NCBI GenBank assembly: GCA_002434335.1 | Contig: DJJW01000020.1 | Span: 745 to 30,187, forward strand | Reading direction: 5' to 3' | Length of the DNA: 29,443 nucleotides | Origin: Lachnoclostridium sp. UBA6558 | Lineage (GTDB): Bacteria > Bacillota > Clostridia > Lachnospirales > Lachnospiraceae | Shown: piece after piece, positions 7,253-15,262 of the stretch | How positions within the stretch are numbered: position 1 is the first letter of the stretch | Layout of the letters: each line of letters begins with the position of its first letter | Position numbers and translations under genes: made by a program | Notes under the pieces: generated by a model | What the model was told of the DNA's origin: nothing | Databases searched by the model: none | What the model saw: the letters and a program-made list of their open reading frames with translations, nothing else

Positions 7253-8185
7253 TTACTGTTTATCGGATACTACTTCTGTAATGGATTTTGCAAGACCTGC
7301 AATACCCTGAATCTCAGAAGGAATAATAATCTTAGTAGCCTTTCCGTCAGCTGCCTTTTGAAAAGCTTCAAGACTCTTAATCTGAAGGACTGCCATGCTG
7401 GGATTCGCTTCGTTTAAGAAACGGATACCGTCAGCATTCGCTTTCTGAACGGTAAGAATAGCTTCTGCTTGACCCTCTGCTTCTCTTATAGTAGCTTCCT
7501 TCTGCGCTTCTGCATGAAGAATCGCTGATGCCTTATCTGCTTCTGCTTCCAGTATGGTTGACTGTTTCTTACCTTCCGCTACAAGAATCTGTGAAGTCTT
7601 CTCACCTTCTGCACGAAGGATAGCTTCTCTTCGCTCACGCTCTGCCTTCATCTGTTTCTCCATGGCATCCTGAATAGCTGCTGGAGGAATGATGTTTTTT
7701 AATTCTACACGGTTTACCTTAATTCCCCAAGGGTCCGTCGCTACGTCTAAGGAAACTCTCATTTTTGTATTGATGATTTCTCTGGAAGTAAGCGTCTGAT
7801 CCAGCTCCAGATCACCAATTATATTACGAAGAGTTGTAGCTGTCAGGTTCTCAATTGCAAGAATAGGACGTTCCACTCCGTACGCAAATAGTTTAGGATC
7901 TGTAATCTGGAAGAAAACTACCGTATCAATCTTCATGGTTACGTTGTCCTTGGTGATAACGGGCTGAGGAGCAAAATCAACTACCTGTTCCTTTAAAACA
8001 ACCTTTTTTGCTACCTTGTCAATGAACGGCACCATAAAATGGATACCTACATTCCAGGTTGCCTGATATCCGCCCAGACGCTCTACTACATAGGAATGAG
8101 CCTGGGGAACAATACGAACACAGGACGCTACTACTAATAATAATAAAACTACAAGAATAATTAATGCATATGGCACTTTAAACAC
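7253..8185 (-). CDS. SPFH/band-7 (stomatin-prohibitin-like) membrane protein
   Basis: Stomatin-like scaffold protein of the QmcA/paraslipin type, thought to organise membrane microdomains or quality control. The 310 residues have one N-terminal membrane helix (about 5-25). The SPFH domain follows (about 27-175, with RIVPQAHSYVVERLGGY and DPWGIKVNRVELKNI), then a long Ala/Glu-rich coiled coil (about 185-250, many AEGE/AEAD repeats), and a hydrophobic C-terminal tail. The start is probably GTG at 8183-8185, with GAGGAAG upstream inside the end of nfeD. A second GTG three codons later is possible. It overlaps the nfeD stop by 8 nt, so the two are translationally coupled. NfeD-SPFH pairs are a standard arrangement in bacteria. 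Confidence 0.94.
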   Translation of the reverse strand: MFKVPYALIILVVLLLLVVASCVRIVPQAHSYVVERLGGYQATWNVGIHFMVPFIDKVAKKVVLKEQVVDFAPQPVITKDNVTMKIDTVVFFQITDPKLFAYGVERPILAIENLTATTLRNIIGDLELDQTLTSREIINTKMRVSLDVATDPWGIKVNRVELKNIIPPAAIQDAMEKQMKAERERREAILRAEGEKTSQILVAEGKKQSTILEAEADKASAILHAEAQKEATIREAEGQAEAILTVQKANADGIRFLNEANPSMAVLQIKSLEAFQKAADGKATKIIIPSEIQGIAGLAKSITEVVSDKQ

Positions 8186-8615
8186 CCTCTCTTTCTTCCT
8201 CTACAATTAATTTCACACCGGAAATTTCTCTTACTATGACTTTTTTTCCTACCTGGATGATTGTATCATCACTGGATCTTGCTGTCCATTCCAGTCCATT
8301 AAGCAGCACAACACCGGTGCTGTTAAAATTGTCGATTTTCTCAAGGACTTTACCGGAACTTCCCTCCAAGGCCTCATAGTTGGTCTTTTCACGTTTATTA
8401 TTGAAATATTTCATTGCAATAGGTCTTGTAAAGTACAGTAAGACTAAAGATACTGCAACAAATACACCAACCTCTAAAATCAGATTATCTGTGAACAGGG
8501 ATAGCAGGAATGCGGCTAAAGCACCTCCGGCAAACCATATGGATGTTAATCCCAGTGTTATGATTTCGATAATCAGAAGTATTGTCAGCGCAACGAGCCA
8601 ATAAATTGAGTCCAC
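8178..8615 (-). CDS. NfeD family membrane protein
   Basis: Short NfeD-type protein of 145 residues, the usual partner of the SPFH protein encoded directly after it. Membrane helices lie at about 5-24, 26-42 and 46-63. The C-terminal soluble part (about 80-140) has the OB-fold pattern of the family: EGSSGKVLEKI, GVVLLNGLEWTARS, VGKKVIVREISGVKLIVE. The serine-protease domain of long NfeD proteins is absent. It is believed to assist assembly of its SPFH partner in the membrane. The start is GTG at 8613-8615 with AGGGGG 8 nt upstream. Confidence 0.92.
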   Translation of the reverse strand: MDSIYWLVALTILLIIEIITLGLTSIWFAGGALAAFLLSLFTDNLILEVGVFVAVSLVLLYFTRPIAMKYFNNKREKTNYEALEGSSGKVLEKIDNFNSTGVVLLNGLEWTARSSDDTIIQVGKKVIVREISGVKLIVEEEREGV

Positions 8616-8650
8616 GGAATATTACCCCCTTCCGTATATTTGATAATAAC

Positions 8651-8679
8651 ATTTTACTTCATAAATGAAGAAATAACAA
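8651..8679 (-). promoter_or_regulatory. nfeD-SPFH promoter with a palindrome in its spacer
   Basis: Minus-strand TTGTTA (8674-8679), a 17-bp spacer and TAAAAT (8651-8656), about 36 nt before the nfeD start. The spacer contains CTTCAT, AA, ATGAAG (8657-8670), a perfect 6-bp inverted repeat lying against the -10. A repressor site or chance is equally possible. Confidence 0.5.
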
Positions 8680-8719
8680 TATCTGTATGACATCTTTTAG
8701 CTTTCTAAAGGAAATCTAA

Positions 8720-9520
8720 TCAGCTTTTAATCTTTCCCTGCCTTTTCTGACGGTAGATCTCATACATAAGGATAGAAGCAGCAACTCCGGCATTTAAGGA
8801 CTCCACTTTTCCCTCCATGGGAATAATGATATTATTGGTTGAAAGTCCTGCTGCCTCTTCACTTAGCCCTCTGGCTTCATTTCCGATAAGGATTGCTGTC
8901 TTCGCTGGATAAGAAATCGTATCATATTCTGATGCCGCTTTCAAATGTGCAGCATATACGGAGATACCCGCAGCTTTTATTACCCTTAAGGTTTCCGGAA
9001 AATCCTCTGCATATACTATCGGCATTCGGTAAATGGCACCCATTGTCGACCGGATTACCTTCGGATTATAGAGATCAACTGAAGCCTGGCTTAAAATAAT
9101 TCCTGTAACTCCTGCTCCTTCTGCTGTTCTTATTATAGTACCAAGATTTCCCGGATCGCGTATATCCTCCAAAAGCACCAGATTTATGTCATCTTTACGG
9201 ATAAGCTCTTCTATGGAATATTCCTGTTTTTTTACAACCGCTAATATTCCCTGCGGTGATAATGTATCACTGGCAGCTTTCATTACCTGCTCTGTCACTA
9301 ACTCATATGAAGAGCTGATAAAATAATCCGGCTGCAGGCTGATCTTCTCTTCGTAGAGCTTCTCAGATATATAGGCTTTTACAAGATGTCCTCCTGCTTT
9401 TGCTTCCTCAAACATCTTTATGCCTTCCACAACAAAAGCTTTCTGCTCCTGGCGCTCCTTGGGCTTGGTCTGTAGCTGTATAAGATTTTTAATCTGTGGA
9501 TTTGATGTACTGCTTATCAT
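8720..9520 (-). CDS. SpoU/TrmH family RNA 2'-O-ribose methyltransferase
   Basis: S-adenosylmethionine-dependent methyltransferase with the trefoil-knot (SPOUT) fold, acting on a ribose 2'-OH of rRNA or tRNA. The 266 residues comprise an N-terminal substrate-binding domain (about 5-100, with AFVVEGIKMFEEA) and the SpoU domain. Motif 1 is DIRDPGNLGTIIRTAEG (119-135), motif 2 LIGNEARGLS (211-220) and motif 3 IPMEGKVESLNAGVAASI (233-250). The N-terminal domain resembles that of large-subunit enzymes such as TsnR and RlmB, so 23S rRNA is the more likely target, but the exact nucleotide cannot be read. Start: ATG at 9518-9520, AGGAGA 6 nt upstream. It appears to be monocistronic, with its own promoter about 200 nt upstream. 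Confidence 0.93.
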   Translation of the reverse strand: MISSTSNPQIKNLIQLQTKPKERQEQKAFVVEGIKMFEEAKAGGHLVKAYISEKLYEEKISLQPDYFISSSYELVTEQVMKAASDTLSPQGILAVVKKQEYSIEELIRKDDINLVLLEDIRDPGNLGTIIRTAEGAGVTGIILSQASVDLYNPKVIRSTMGAIYRMPIVYAEDFPETLRVIKAAGISVYAAHLKAASEYDTISYPAKTAILIGNEARGLSEEAAGLSTNNIIIPMEGKVESLNAGVAASILMYEIYRQKRQGKIKS

Positions 9521-9579
9521 GATTTCTCCTGTCTGCTCTGCTTCTTAAATTGCTTCCTTTATTATAAATTATTTATGCA

Positions 9580-9678
9580 CTAATATTTTACTTCTATAGC
9601 TAAATCACCAGTTGTTTCCTCAAATTCGCTGTATATTGGTCCGTATTCCTTTATTCTGCTTCTCCCTGTTATATGCAT
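9580..9678 (-). CDS. Possible 32-codon ORF in the methyltransferase leader
   Basis: From ATG (9676-9678) to TAG (9580-9582), inside the roughly 200-nt leader of the RNA methyltransferase gene. The product begins MHITGRSRIKEYGPIYSEF and continues EETTGDLAIEVKY. Its balanced, acidic composition looks more like a real protein end than chance frame. There is no good ribosome binding site, and a stop lies 6 codons before the ATG, so it may be the tail of a lost gene. I cannot name a family. Confidence 0.3.
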   Translation of the reverse strand: MHITGRSRIKEYGPIYSEFEETTGDLAIEVKY

Positions 9679-9724
9679 ACAAGCCAGATAATACTATTTT
9701 ATTTTTTCTAATATGGCACTTTTT

Positions 9725-9753
9725 ATTCTAACTTAACATCAGCTATACTGCAA
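9725..9753 (-). promoter_or_regulatory. Promoter of the RNA methyltransferase gene
   Basis: Minus-strand TTGCAG (9748-9753), a 17-bp spacer and TAGAAT (9725-9730). It lies after the terminator of the ABC operon and about 205 nt before the methyltransferase start. The gene-free stretch 9521-9890 therefore contains this promoter, a long leader with the small ORF above, and the terminator. Confidence 0.6.
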
Positions 9754-9784
9754 GAGAACATACTAGTATTTTTCCTGATGAAAA

Positions 9785-9830
9785 TAAAAAAGCTCTCACT
9801 CTCGAAAAAATATTTTCAAGAACAAGAGCC
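9785..9830 (-). terminator. Intrinsic terminator of the ABC transporter operon
   Basis: On the minus strand GCTCT pairs with AGAGC (9825-9829 with 9792-9796). Three wobble pairs follow, then a 9-bp inner stem closing a TATT loop. A TTTTTT tract (9786-9791) follows. About 17 pairs in all; it lies 60 nt past the permease stop. Confidence 0.9.
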
Positions 9831-9890
9831 ATAGTTATGCTTTAGGGCCTCAAATTTACTCATATCTCACAATAAGGGTCCAGAAATTCC

Positions 9891-12338
9891 TTATTCCTGA
9901 TATCTTATACGTTCCACCAATGAAGCTTTTTTGAGATTTCTGCTTAACAGATAGGATAAAGTGATCTGCAGAACTGCTATGGCTGCAACCATCAATCCCA
10001 TTTCCGTCACAGGAAAATGATATTCATATAATCCAAACCAGGAATTTTCTTTTCCATAGCGAAATAACAGATAACCGACCGGTGTACCAACCGATAATGC
10101 TATAAATACTGTTCCTGCCGTAAATAGCAGTCCTTCCATTTGGAGCATCTTGTTAAGCTGACGGTTTGTCATGCCCACTGCCTGTAAGATACCCAGTTCC
10201 TGCCGCCTTGTAATAATACGGGTAATGATAGTATTCGCCATATTTAGAAAACCAATAAGCCCCATGGCTCCCAGAAAGGTATACGCTATAAATTTCATCA
10301 TTCTGGTAGCAATCTTTGATGCTTTTAATTCCTCCGCATAGGAAGTTAAAGTAACCCTGTCTGTATTTTCCAGGAGTTTTTTGAGCTCCTCTTTCACAGA
10401 TTCTTCAGCTTTCTTATCACAGTCAATCCAGAGGTACCCGTTAGTTTCCCCTGAGACCTTCAGCTTCTCATAAGTATCTTCCGTAATAACCCAGTCTGTA
10501 TCCATGTTTGAGAAAGAACCGGCTAGGTGAAAGATATGCCTGCCAATCCTTTCGCCAGAGATATCAGCGGCAATTTCCATTGATATATCCTGCCCCAGAT
10601 AATAACCATAGTCCTCCATGAAATAAGCCCAGCCATAATATATAAGGTTTTCTGAAGAAGCTTTGTCATAGTTGAAATCACCTGTAGCGGTACTGAATTT
10701 GCTGAACTTTTTGAAGTCTTCTTGGTTTAGTACCATTACATCTGCCAGACCTTCTTTTTCGCTGTTTTCCTTTTCTTTATGAACAGCGAGTAGTTTCCTC
10801 GCCTTTACCTCCGTGACACCAGGTATGGCTTTGATTCTATCTATTAATTCATTATTAAGCGGGTTATTCTTAAGGATTCTATCCAGATTATTCTCTGGAT
10901 ATGCTTTGTCCTTTAGGGAGTAATCCAGGCTGAGATAAAACCTACCATACTCTACCTCTTTTCTGGCATTGTATTCATCGTTTATGTTTCCCGCAAGACC
11001 TGCAATTCCTACAAAAAGAACACAGGAAAGTCCCATTGTGCAGATAGTTGATATGTTATTCTTAAGACTGCCCTTTAGACCCGCCAGGGTAATACCCATC
11101 AGGTGAATAGAGTTCCTTCCTTTTCGGAGACCTTTATCCTTTCCCGTCCTTTCCTGATAAACGATAGCTTCTATGGGCGAAAGAACGGAAACAGTTCTTA
11201 TAGGTTTTCTTAGAGCAAGCCAGACTGTTGCCAGTGCAAGCATTGCTACCAGCAGCAAAAGCGGAAGTGAAAAGATTGAAACTCTTGTCATTTCCACATC
11301 ACCTCTTATGGCATTTCCCTGTTTCATCAAGATATTAAAGAAAATAACAGAAACCAAATATCCAAAGCCTAAGCCTAATGGAACTCCAATGGCTCCTAAC
11401 AGCATTCCTTCCCGGATAACAATTTCTTTCAGCTGTTTTTTCGTAGCTCCCAAAGCTTTTATTTTACCATATTCCTGGAGTTTTTGTACCAACCCAACCT
11501 GATAAATATTATAGATGACTACAATGGAGAAAAGAATAACAATAAATCCAAGAAAAGTCACTCCCCCTATGGTTTCCGTTCCCGGGTCCAATGCAGCTAC
11601 AAGGAAATAGCTATTACGCATAATATACTCTTCCTTCAGTCCATATTCAGCTCCCAGTTCCTCTATTTTAGCTTTTGCAGTATCATAATTTAGTTTCATG
11701 GATTTATTCAATGTGAAATACGCGTGAAACTGCCTGTTACTCTGAGAGGTTACTGCTTCATAGAAATCTTGTGAGATAAAAGCAGTCATAGTGCTGTTAT
11801 TGATGTCTGTATTGCTTTCTTTCATTAAACCGCTGATTCGAAAGTTCTTCTTTTCATATTTACTGTTCAGATCCGGCCGGAAAAATACCTGAACAACCTC
11901 GCCAACCCTAGGTTCTGTTATCCCAAGCTTTCGAAAGAATTCCGGCTTGGCAGTTATATCCGTTTCTTTAAGGGGATAGGTACCCTCTTCTAGCTGCCGG
12001 TCCATATTGGTAAGGTTTCTCGCTGTTTCATCAGCGAAAAACAGGCTTAGTTTATCCTTGCTTTCAATTACACCTGCATTTGACATCAATCCTATTTCGG
12101 TAAACTCATTTCGAAGCCTCATGTCCTCTGTTTGTTCATAGGATAAACTTCTGAATACGCCATAATAGCTTCCATATAAGTCCACCGCATTTACACGATT
12201 GGATTTGATGATACCATAACCCCAGGTGATGATAACCGTAAGAAGAAGGGTCGTAAGAAATACTGAAATTATAATCAGGATACTTCGGGTTTTATTTCTC
12301 CTGTTGTTGTTAATTGCCAGATTGGTTAAGGTGCTCAT
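9891..12338 (-). CDS. FtsX-type ABC transporter permease, 8 membrane helices
   Basis: Membrane subunit of an ABC exporter or mechanotransmitter. The 815 residues hold a duplicated unit: helix 1 (about 20-44), an extracellular domain of about 210 residues, and an FtsX domain with three helices (about 257-285, 308-338, 352-377). A fifth helix (about 428-451), a second extracellular domain of about 220 residues and a second FtsX domain (about 675-705, 735-762, 774-800) follow. The matching segments YGKIKALGATKKQLKEIV and LGILQAVGMTNRQLNKML are the cytoplasmic coupling loops of the two halves. Two large outside domains and 8 helices differ from BceB, which has 10 helices and one such domain. The ATG overlaps the ATPase stop as ATGA. 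Substrate unknown; antimicrobial peptide or envelope stress response is likely from the context. Confidence 0.93.
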   Translation of the reverse strand: MSTLTNLAINNNRRNKTRSILIIISVFLTTLLLTVIITWGYGIIKSNRVNAVDLYGSYYGVFRSLSYEQTEDMRLRNEFTEIGLMSNAGVIESKDKLSLFFADETARNLTNMDRQLEEGTYPLKETDITAKPEFFRKLGITEPRVGEVVQVFFRPDLNSKYEKKNFRISGLMKESNTDINNSTMTAFISQDFYEAVTSQSNRQFHAYFTLNKSMKLNYDTAKAKIEELGAEYGLKEEYIMRNSYFLVAALDPGTETIGGVTFLGFIVILFSIVVIYNIYQVGLVQKLQEYGKIKALGATKKQLKEIVIREGMLLGAIGVPLGLGFGYLVSVIFFNILMKQGNAIRGDVEMTRVSIFSLPLLLLVAMLALATVWLALRKPIRTVSVLSPIEAIVYQERTGKDKGLRKGRNSIHLMGITLAGLKGSLKNNISTICTMGLSCVLFVGIAGLAGNINDEYNARKEVEYGRFYLSLDYSLKDKAYPENNLDRILKNNPLNNELIDRIKAIPGVTEVKARKLLAVHKEKENSEKEGLADVMVLNQEDFKKFSKFSTATGDFNYDKASSENLIYYGWAYFMEDYGYYLGQDISMEIAADISGERIGRHIFHLAGSFSNMDTDWVITEDTYEKLKVSGETNGYLWIDCDKKAEESVKEELKKLLENTDRVTLTSYAEELKASKIATRMMKFIAYTFLGAMGLIGFLNMANTIITRIITRRQELGILQAVGMTNRQLNKMLQMEGLLFTAGTVFIALSVGTPVGYLLFRYGKENSWFGLYEYHFPVTEMGLMVAAIAVLQITLSYLLSRNLKKASLVERIRYQE

Positions 12339-13006
12339 CTTTCCCTGATACCTCCGTCCTCCATGACCAGTATACGATCGGCAATCTGAGCGATTTCCTC
12401 ATCATGGGTTATCATAACCAGAGTCTGACCGTATTTTACAGCAGACATTTTCAGCAAGCCTATGACTTCCTCTCCTGTTCTGGAGTCCAGGTTCCCTGTA
12501 GGTTCATCTGCTAAAATGATATCAGGTTTTACTGCCAATGCCCTGGCTATAGCTACTCTCTGCTGCTGTCCTCCGGACAGGGTATAGGGCAGGTTGTGAA
12601 TCTTACCATCAATGCCCAGAGTAGCTATAATATCCCTTATAAACTCTTTCTCAAACTGTTTGTTGTCGAGTCCTATGGGTAATATGACATTTTCCCAAAC
12701 GTTAATAGAAGAGATAAGATTATAGGCCTGAAAAACAAATCCAAGCTTTCTTCTTCTGAAAACAGTAAGTTCCTCCTCTTTCAAACGAAAGATATCCTTA
12801 CCGTTTATTAAAACTTTCCCGCTTGTGGGTGTGTCGAGTCCCCCAAGCATATGTAACAGGGTACTCTTTCCTGAACCTGACTTTCCTAATATCGTAACAA
12901 ACTCTCCTTGCTTTATGGCAATAGAAGCATTGTGAACTGCTTTTACCACGTTTTCTCCCTTACCGTAATACTTACATAAATCTTTACTTTCCAGGACCGT
13001 ATTCAT
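12335..13006 (-). CDS. ABC transporter ATPase (MacB/LolD-like)
   Basis: Nucleotide-binding subunit for the FtsX-type permease encoded directly downstream with a 4-nt ATGA overlap. The 223 residues are a single ABC domain: Walker A GKSGSGKST (41-49), Q-loop FVFQAYNLI (90-98), signature LSGGQQQRVAIARAL (143-157), Walker B IILADEP (163-169) and the switch histidine in MITHDEE (His 201). The sequence LDTPTSGKVLINGKDI is typical of the MacB/LolD/BceA group. Start: ATG at 13004-13006, with the run AAAGGGG upstream. A terminator separates it from the kinase gene, so it probably has its own, regulator-dependent promoter. Confidence 0.95.
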   Translation of the reverse strand: MNTVLESKDLCKYYGKGENVVKAVHNASIAIKQGEFVTILGKSGSGKSTLLHMLGGLDTPTSGKVLINGKDIFRLKEEELTVFRRRKLGFVFQAYNLISSINVWENVILPIGLDNKQFEKEFIRDIIATLGIDGKIHNLPYTLSGGQQQRVAIARALAVKPDIILADEPTGNLDSRTGEEVIGLLKMSAVKYGQTLVMITHDEEIAQIADRILVMEDGGIRER

Positions 13007-13082
13007 ATATATAACCCCTTTCTTATTTTTGCTTTAGAGCCTAACTCCATGTGAGTTTACCTGAATCAGTACTATGTTACAC

Positions 13083-13119
13083 AGTATAATGCCAGCAATA
13101 TCCTCTATTTGTGAGGATA
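13083..13119 (-). promoter_or_regulatory. Putative activator-dependent promoter of the ABC operon with inverted repeat
   Basis: TATCCTC (13099-13105) and GAGGATA (13113-13119) form a perfect 7-bp inverted repeat with a 7-nt spacer. On the minus strand a possible -10, TATACT (13083-13088), lies 10 bp downstream, so the repeat is centred on the -35 position, where no consensus hexamer exists. That arrangement fits an operator for an OmpR-type regulator, here perhaps the neighbouring one. The rest of 13007-13273 is AT-rich, with no other gene visible. Confidence 0.4.
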
Positions 13120-13270
13120 CCAGACAAAATAATAATGGGTTCTTAAGCAATCTTACTGTCATAACTGATATTATTACTGAGCAGTCACAACAAAGTGAGT
13201 AATTAAATCATTTAAATCTCTATTTTCTTAACTATAACAGGCTTCCCTTTCCATTCAATTACAGAACACG

Positions 13271-13299
13271 AAAAAAGTCTTACAATTCTGTAAGACTTT
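13271..13299 (-). terminator. Intrinsic terminator of the response regulator-kinase operon
   Basis: AAAGTCTTACA (13274-13284) and TGTAAGACTTT (13289-13299) are perfect 11-bp arms around a 4-nt loop. On the minus strand the stem is followed by T residues to 13271. The first base of the stem is the last base of the kinase stop codon (TGA, 13299-13301), so termination is immediate. Confidence 0.9.
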
Positions 13300-14552
13300 C
13301 ACTTATATGGTAATTGAATAATAAAGCAGCTTCCTTTTCTTCCGCTTCCTATACAGGAACTAACCGTTACAATTCCCCTTTGTCTGGTTATTATCTCCCT
13401 GGTCAGGTATAGTCCTACCCCTGAGCCGGCCTGGCTCTTAACCTCGCGGGAGTTTCCACGGAAAAAGCGTTTAAATATCTCGTGATATTCTTCTTTTGGT
13501 ATTCCGATTCCTTCATCAGAGATCTCTATCCGTAAGAAGGAGACCCGTTTTGCCATCGTTATGGTTATACAACTGCCCGCTTCACTATATTTTATCCCAT
13601 TATCCAGAATATTTACTACTGCTTCACACATCCACCCTGCATCGTGGGGTATAATAAGGCTCTGCAGTTCTTCCTCTGCCTCCATGGCAATTTCTATCTG
13701 CTTTTCTTCCGCCTTCTGGTACACACGATTGACTGCCTCCAGCAGGGTATTAAAGATATTTGCTTCCGCAATCTTTATCTCAATCAAACCGGTTTCCAGC
13801 CTGGAGATATTGATTAATGCTGCCAGAAGATTTTCAAGTCCTGCTAACATGGCACCGGAACGATGTAAAAACTCCTGTCTCTCTTCAATGCTGATATCTA
13901 CTCTTCTTAATATATCAAAATAGGCTTTCAATGCTGCCACCGGAGTTTTAAGCTGGTGGGAGATATCTGTCACCAGGGTCTTGGTTTCATTCTTTTCCCG
14001 GTTAATTAGTTCTTCCTTCATTTTAAAATAACTCCCCAGCGATTCCAACTGGATGCAAATCCTTTTAATAGCAGCTTCCTTTTCGCTTAACGCTTCATAA
14101 TCTGTTTTTTTATAGTCCCCCTTACTGTAATCCGCAAGCAGTCCTTCAAGATTGTTAAGCTCACAACGTACCAGTTTTCGATTGTTTCTCCATAACCAGG
14201 TTAATATAACAAGAATAATACAATAAAAGCCCAAAGAACATATACCGACTATCAGCAGTTTATATTTAAGTTCCTGGCTGTAGACATTATCAATGCCTTT
14301 GAAATATCCATACTCTTTCAGAATATTCTCACCTATTCTTCCATTTATTATTTTCTGTCCTTTTAGCAGTTCTGTAGCAAACCTTAAAAAATCTGTGTTT
14401 TCTGGATTCTCTACGGCGATGCTGGTAATTATCTGAATCTTCTCCCTGTAATTCTCATATTCTCCCCAGGATAACCCCCCAGCTGCCAAAAGCACCAATA
14501 AGAAAAGGAGAGCCGCGGTTATTATATATTTCTTCTGCATTCCTGATTCCAT
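13299..14552 (-). CDS. Sensor histidine kinase
   Basis: Membrane histidine kinase of 417 residues that phosphorylates the response regulator encoded just upstream. Helix 1 is at about 9-27, an extracellular sensor loop of about 70 residues follows, and helix 2 is at about 98-121. The DHp domain has VTDISHQLKTPVAAL with His 199. The catalytic domain shows the N-box VNILDNGIKYS, G1 DEGIGI, F-box FKRFFRG and G2 GSGVGLYLTREI. The loop is longer than in BceS-type intramembrane kinases, so it may sense a ligand directly. Start: ATG at 14550-14552 with GGGA 5 nt upstream; an ATG at codon 5 is an alternative. It overlaps the regulator gene by 31 nt, implying translational coupling. Confidence 0.95.
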   Translation of the reverse strand: MESGMQKKYIITAALLFLLVLLAAGGLSWGEYENYREKIQIITSIAVENPENTDFLRFATELLKGQKIINGRIGENILKEYGYFKGIDNVYSQELKYKLLIVGICSLGFYCIILVILTWLWRNNRKLVRCELNNLEGLLADYSKGDYKKTDYEALSEKEAAIKRICIQLESLGSYFKMKEELINREKNETKTLVTDISHQLKTPVAALKAYFDILRRVDISIEERQEFLHRSGAMLAGLENLLAALINISRLETGLIEIKIAEANIFNTLLEAVNRVYQKAEEKQIEIAMEAEEELQSLIIPHDAGWMCEAVVNILDNGIKYSEAGSCITITMAKRVSFLRIEISDEGIGIPKEEYHEIFKRFFRGNSREVKSQAGSGVGLYLTREIITRQRGIVTVSSCIGSGRKGSCFIIQLPYK

Positions 14553-15262
14553 AAATATCCCATTCCTCTTATATTTTTAATATACTCAGGTCTGGCACTG
14601 TCTGGTTCTATCTTCTCTCTGAGTCTCCTTATATTGACTGCCACAGTATTCACATCCGCAAAATTGCCATCCATATCAAAAAGCTTCTCTAATATCTGAT
14701 TCTTGGACAAAATCTGCTTTGGGTGCTCTAAGAATAATAGAAGCAGCTTCCATTCATTTTTTGTAAGATCAACATAATCGCTATCTATTTGAACACGCAT
14801 ATCAGATATAGAGAATTTTATTCTGCCAGACTCTATTACATCTGTGCTTACCGGACTCAGTTTTCGAAAATAAGCTGCCACCTTCATAGTTAGTACAGAC
14901 AGACTGAAGGGTTTTGTTACATAATCATCGGCACCGGCTTCATATCCTATGACCTGGTCCGCTTCTCTGTCCATTGCTGTAAGACATATGATATGTGCCT
15001 GGCTCACTTTTCGAACTTCACGGATGAACCTTAGTCCGCTGCCATCTGGCAGGGTAATATCACAAATAATAAGCTGAGGCTCTATTTTCTGAAATAACCG
15101 CCTGGCTTCTCCAAGTGAAAAACAGGAATATACCTGATATCCTTCCTTTTCCAGCAGAAAGGCAATACTTCTGTTAACACTGTCTTCATCCTCAAGGATT
15201 AATATCCGGTTCCTGGTTGAAATATTAGGTTGTAGTAAATCTATATTATTATTGTAATTCAT
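14522..15262 (-). CDS. OmpR/PhoB family response regulator
   Basis: DNA-binding regulator of 246 residues. The receiver domain (about 18-135) has the acidic pocket EDED (24-27), phospho-acceptor Asp 68 in ICDITLPDGSG, the switch threonine in CLTAMD and the conserved lysine in VTKPFS. The winged-helix domain (about 145-240) ends with NTVAVNIRRLREKIEPD and IRGMGYLW, typical of OmpR-type recognition helices. The N-terminal 17 residues are extra and polar. Start: ATG at 15260-15262 with AAAGGA 8 nt upstream. It is transcribed with the kinase; the probable target is the ABC operon next door, and the upstream region may also be a target (see findings). Confidence 0.95.
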   Translation of the reverse strand: MNYNNNIDLLQPNISTRNRILILEDEDSVNRSIAFLLEKEGYQVYSCFSLGEARRLFQKIEPQLIICDITLPDGSGLRFIREVRKVSQAHIICLTAMDREADQVIGYEAGADDYVTKPFSLSVLTMKVAAYFRKLSPVSTDVIESGRIKFSISDMRVQIDSDYVDLTKNEWKLLLLFLEHPKQILSKNQILEKLFDMDGNFADVNTVAVNIRRLREKIEPDSARPEYIKNIRGMGYLWNQECRRNI

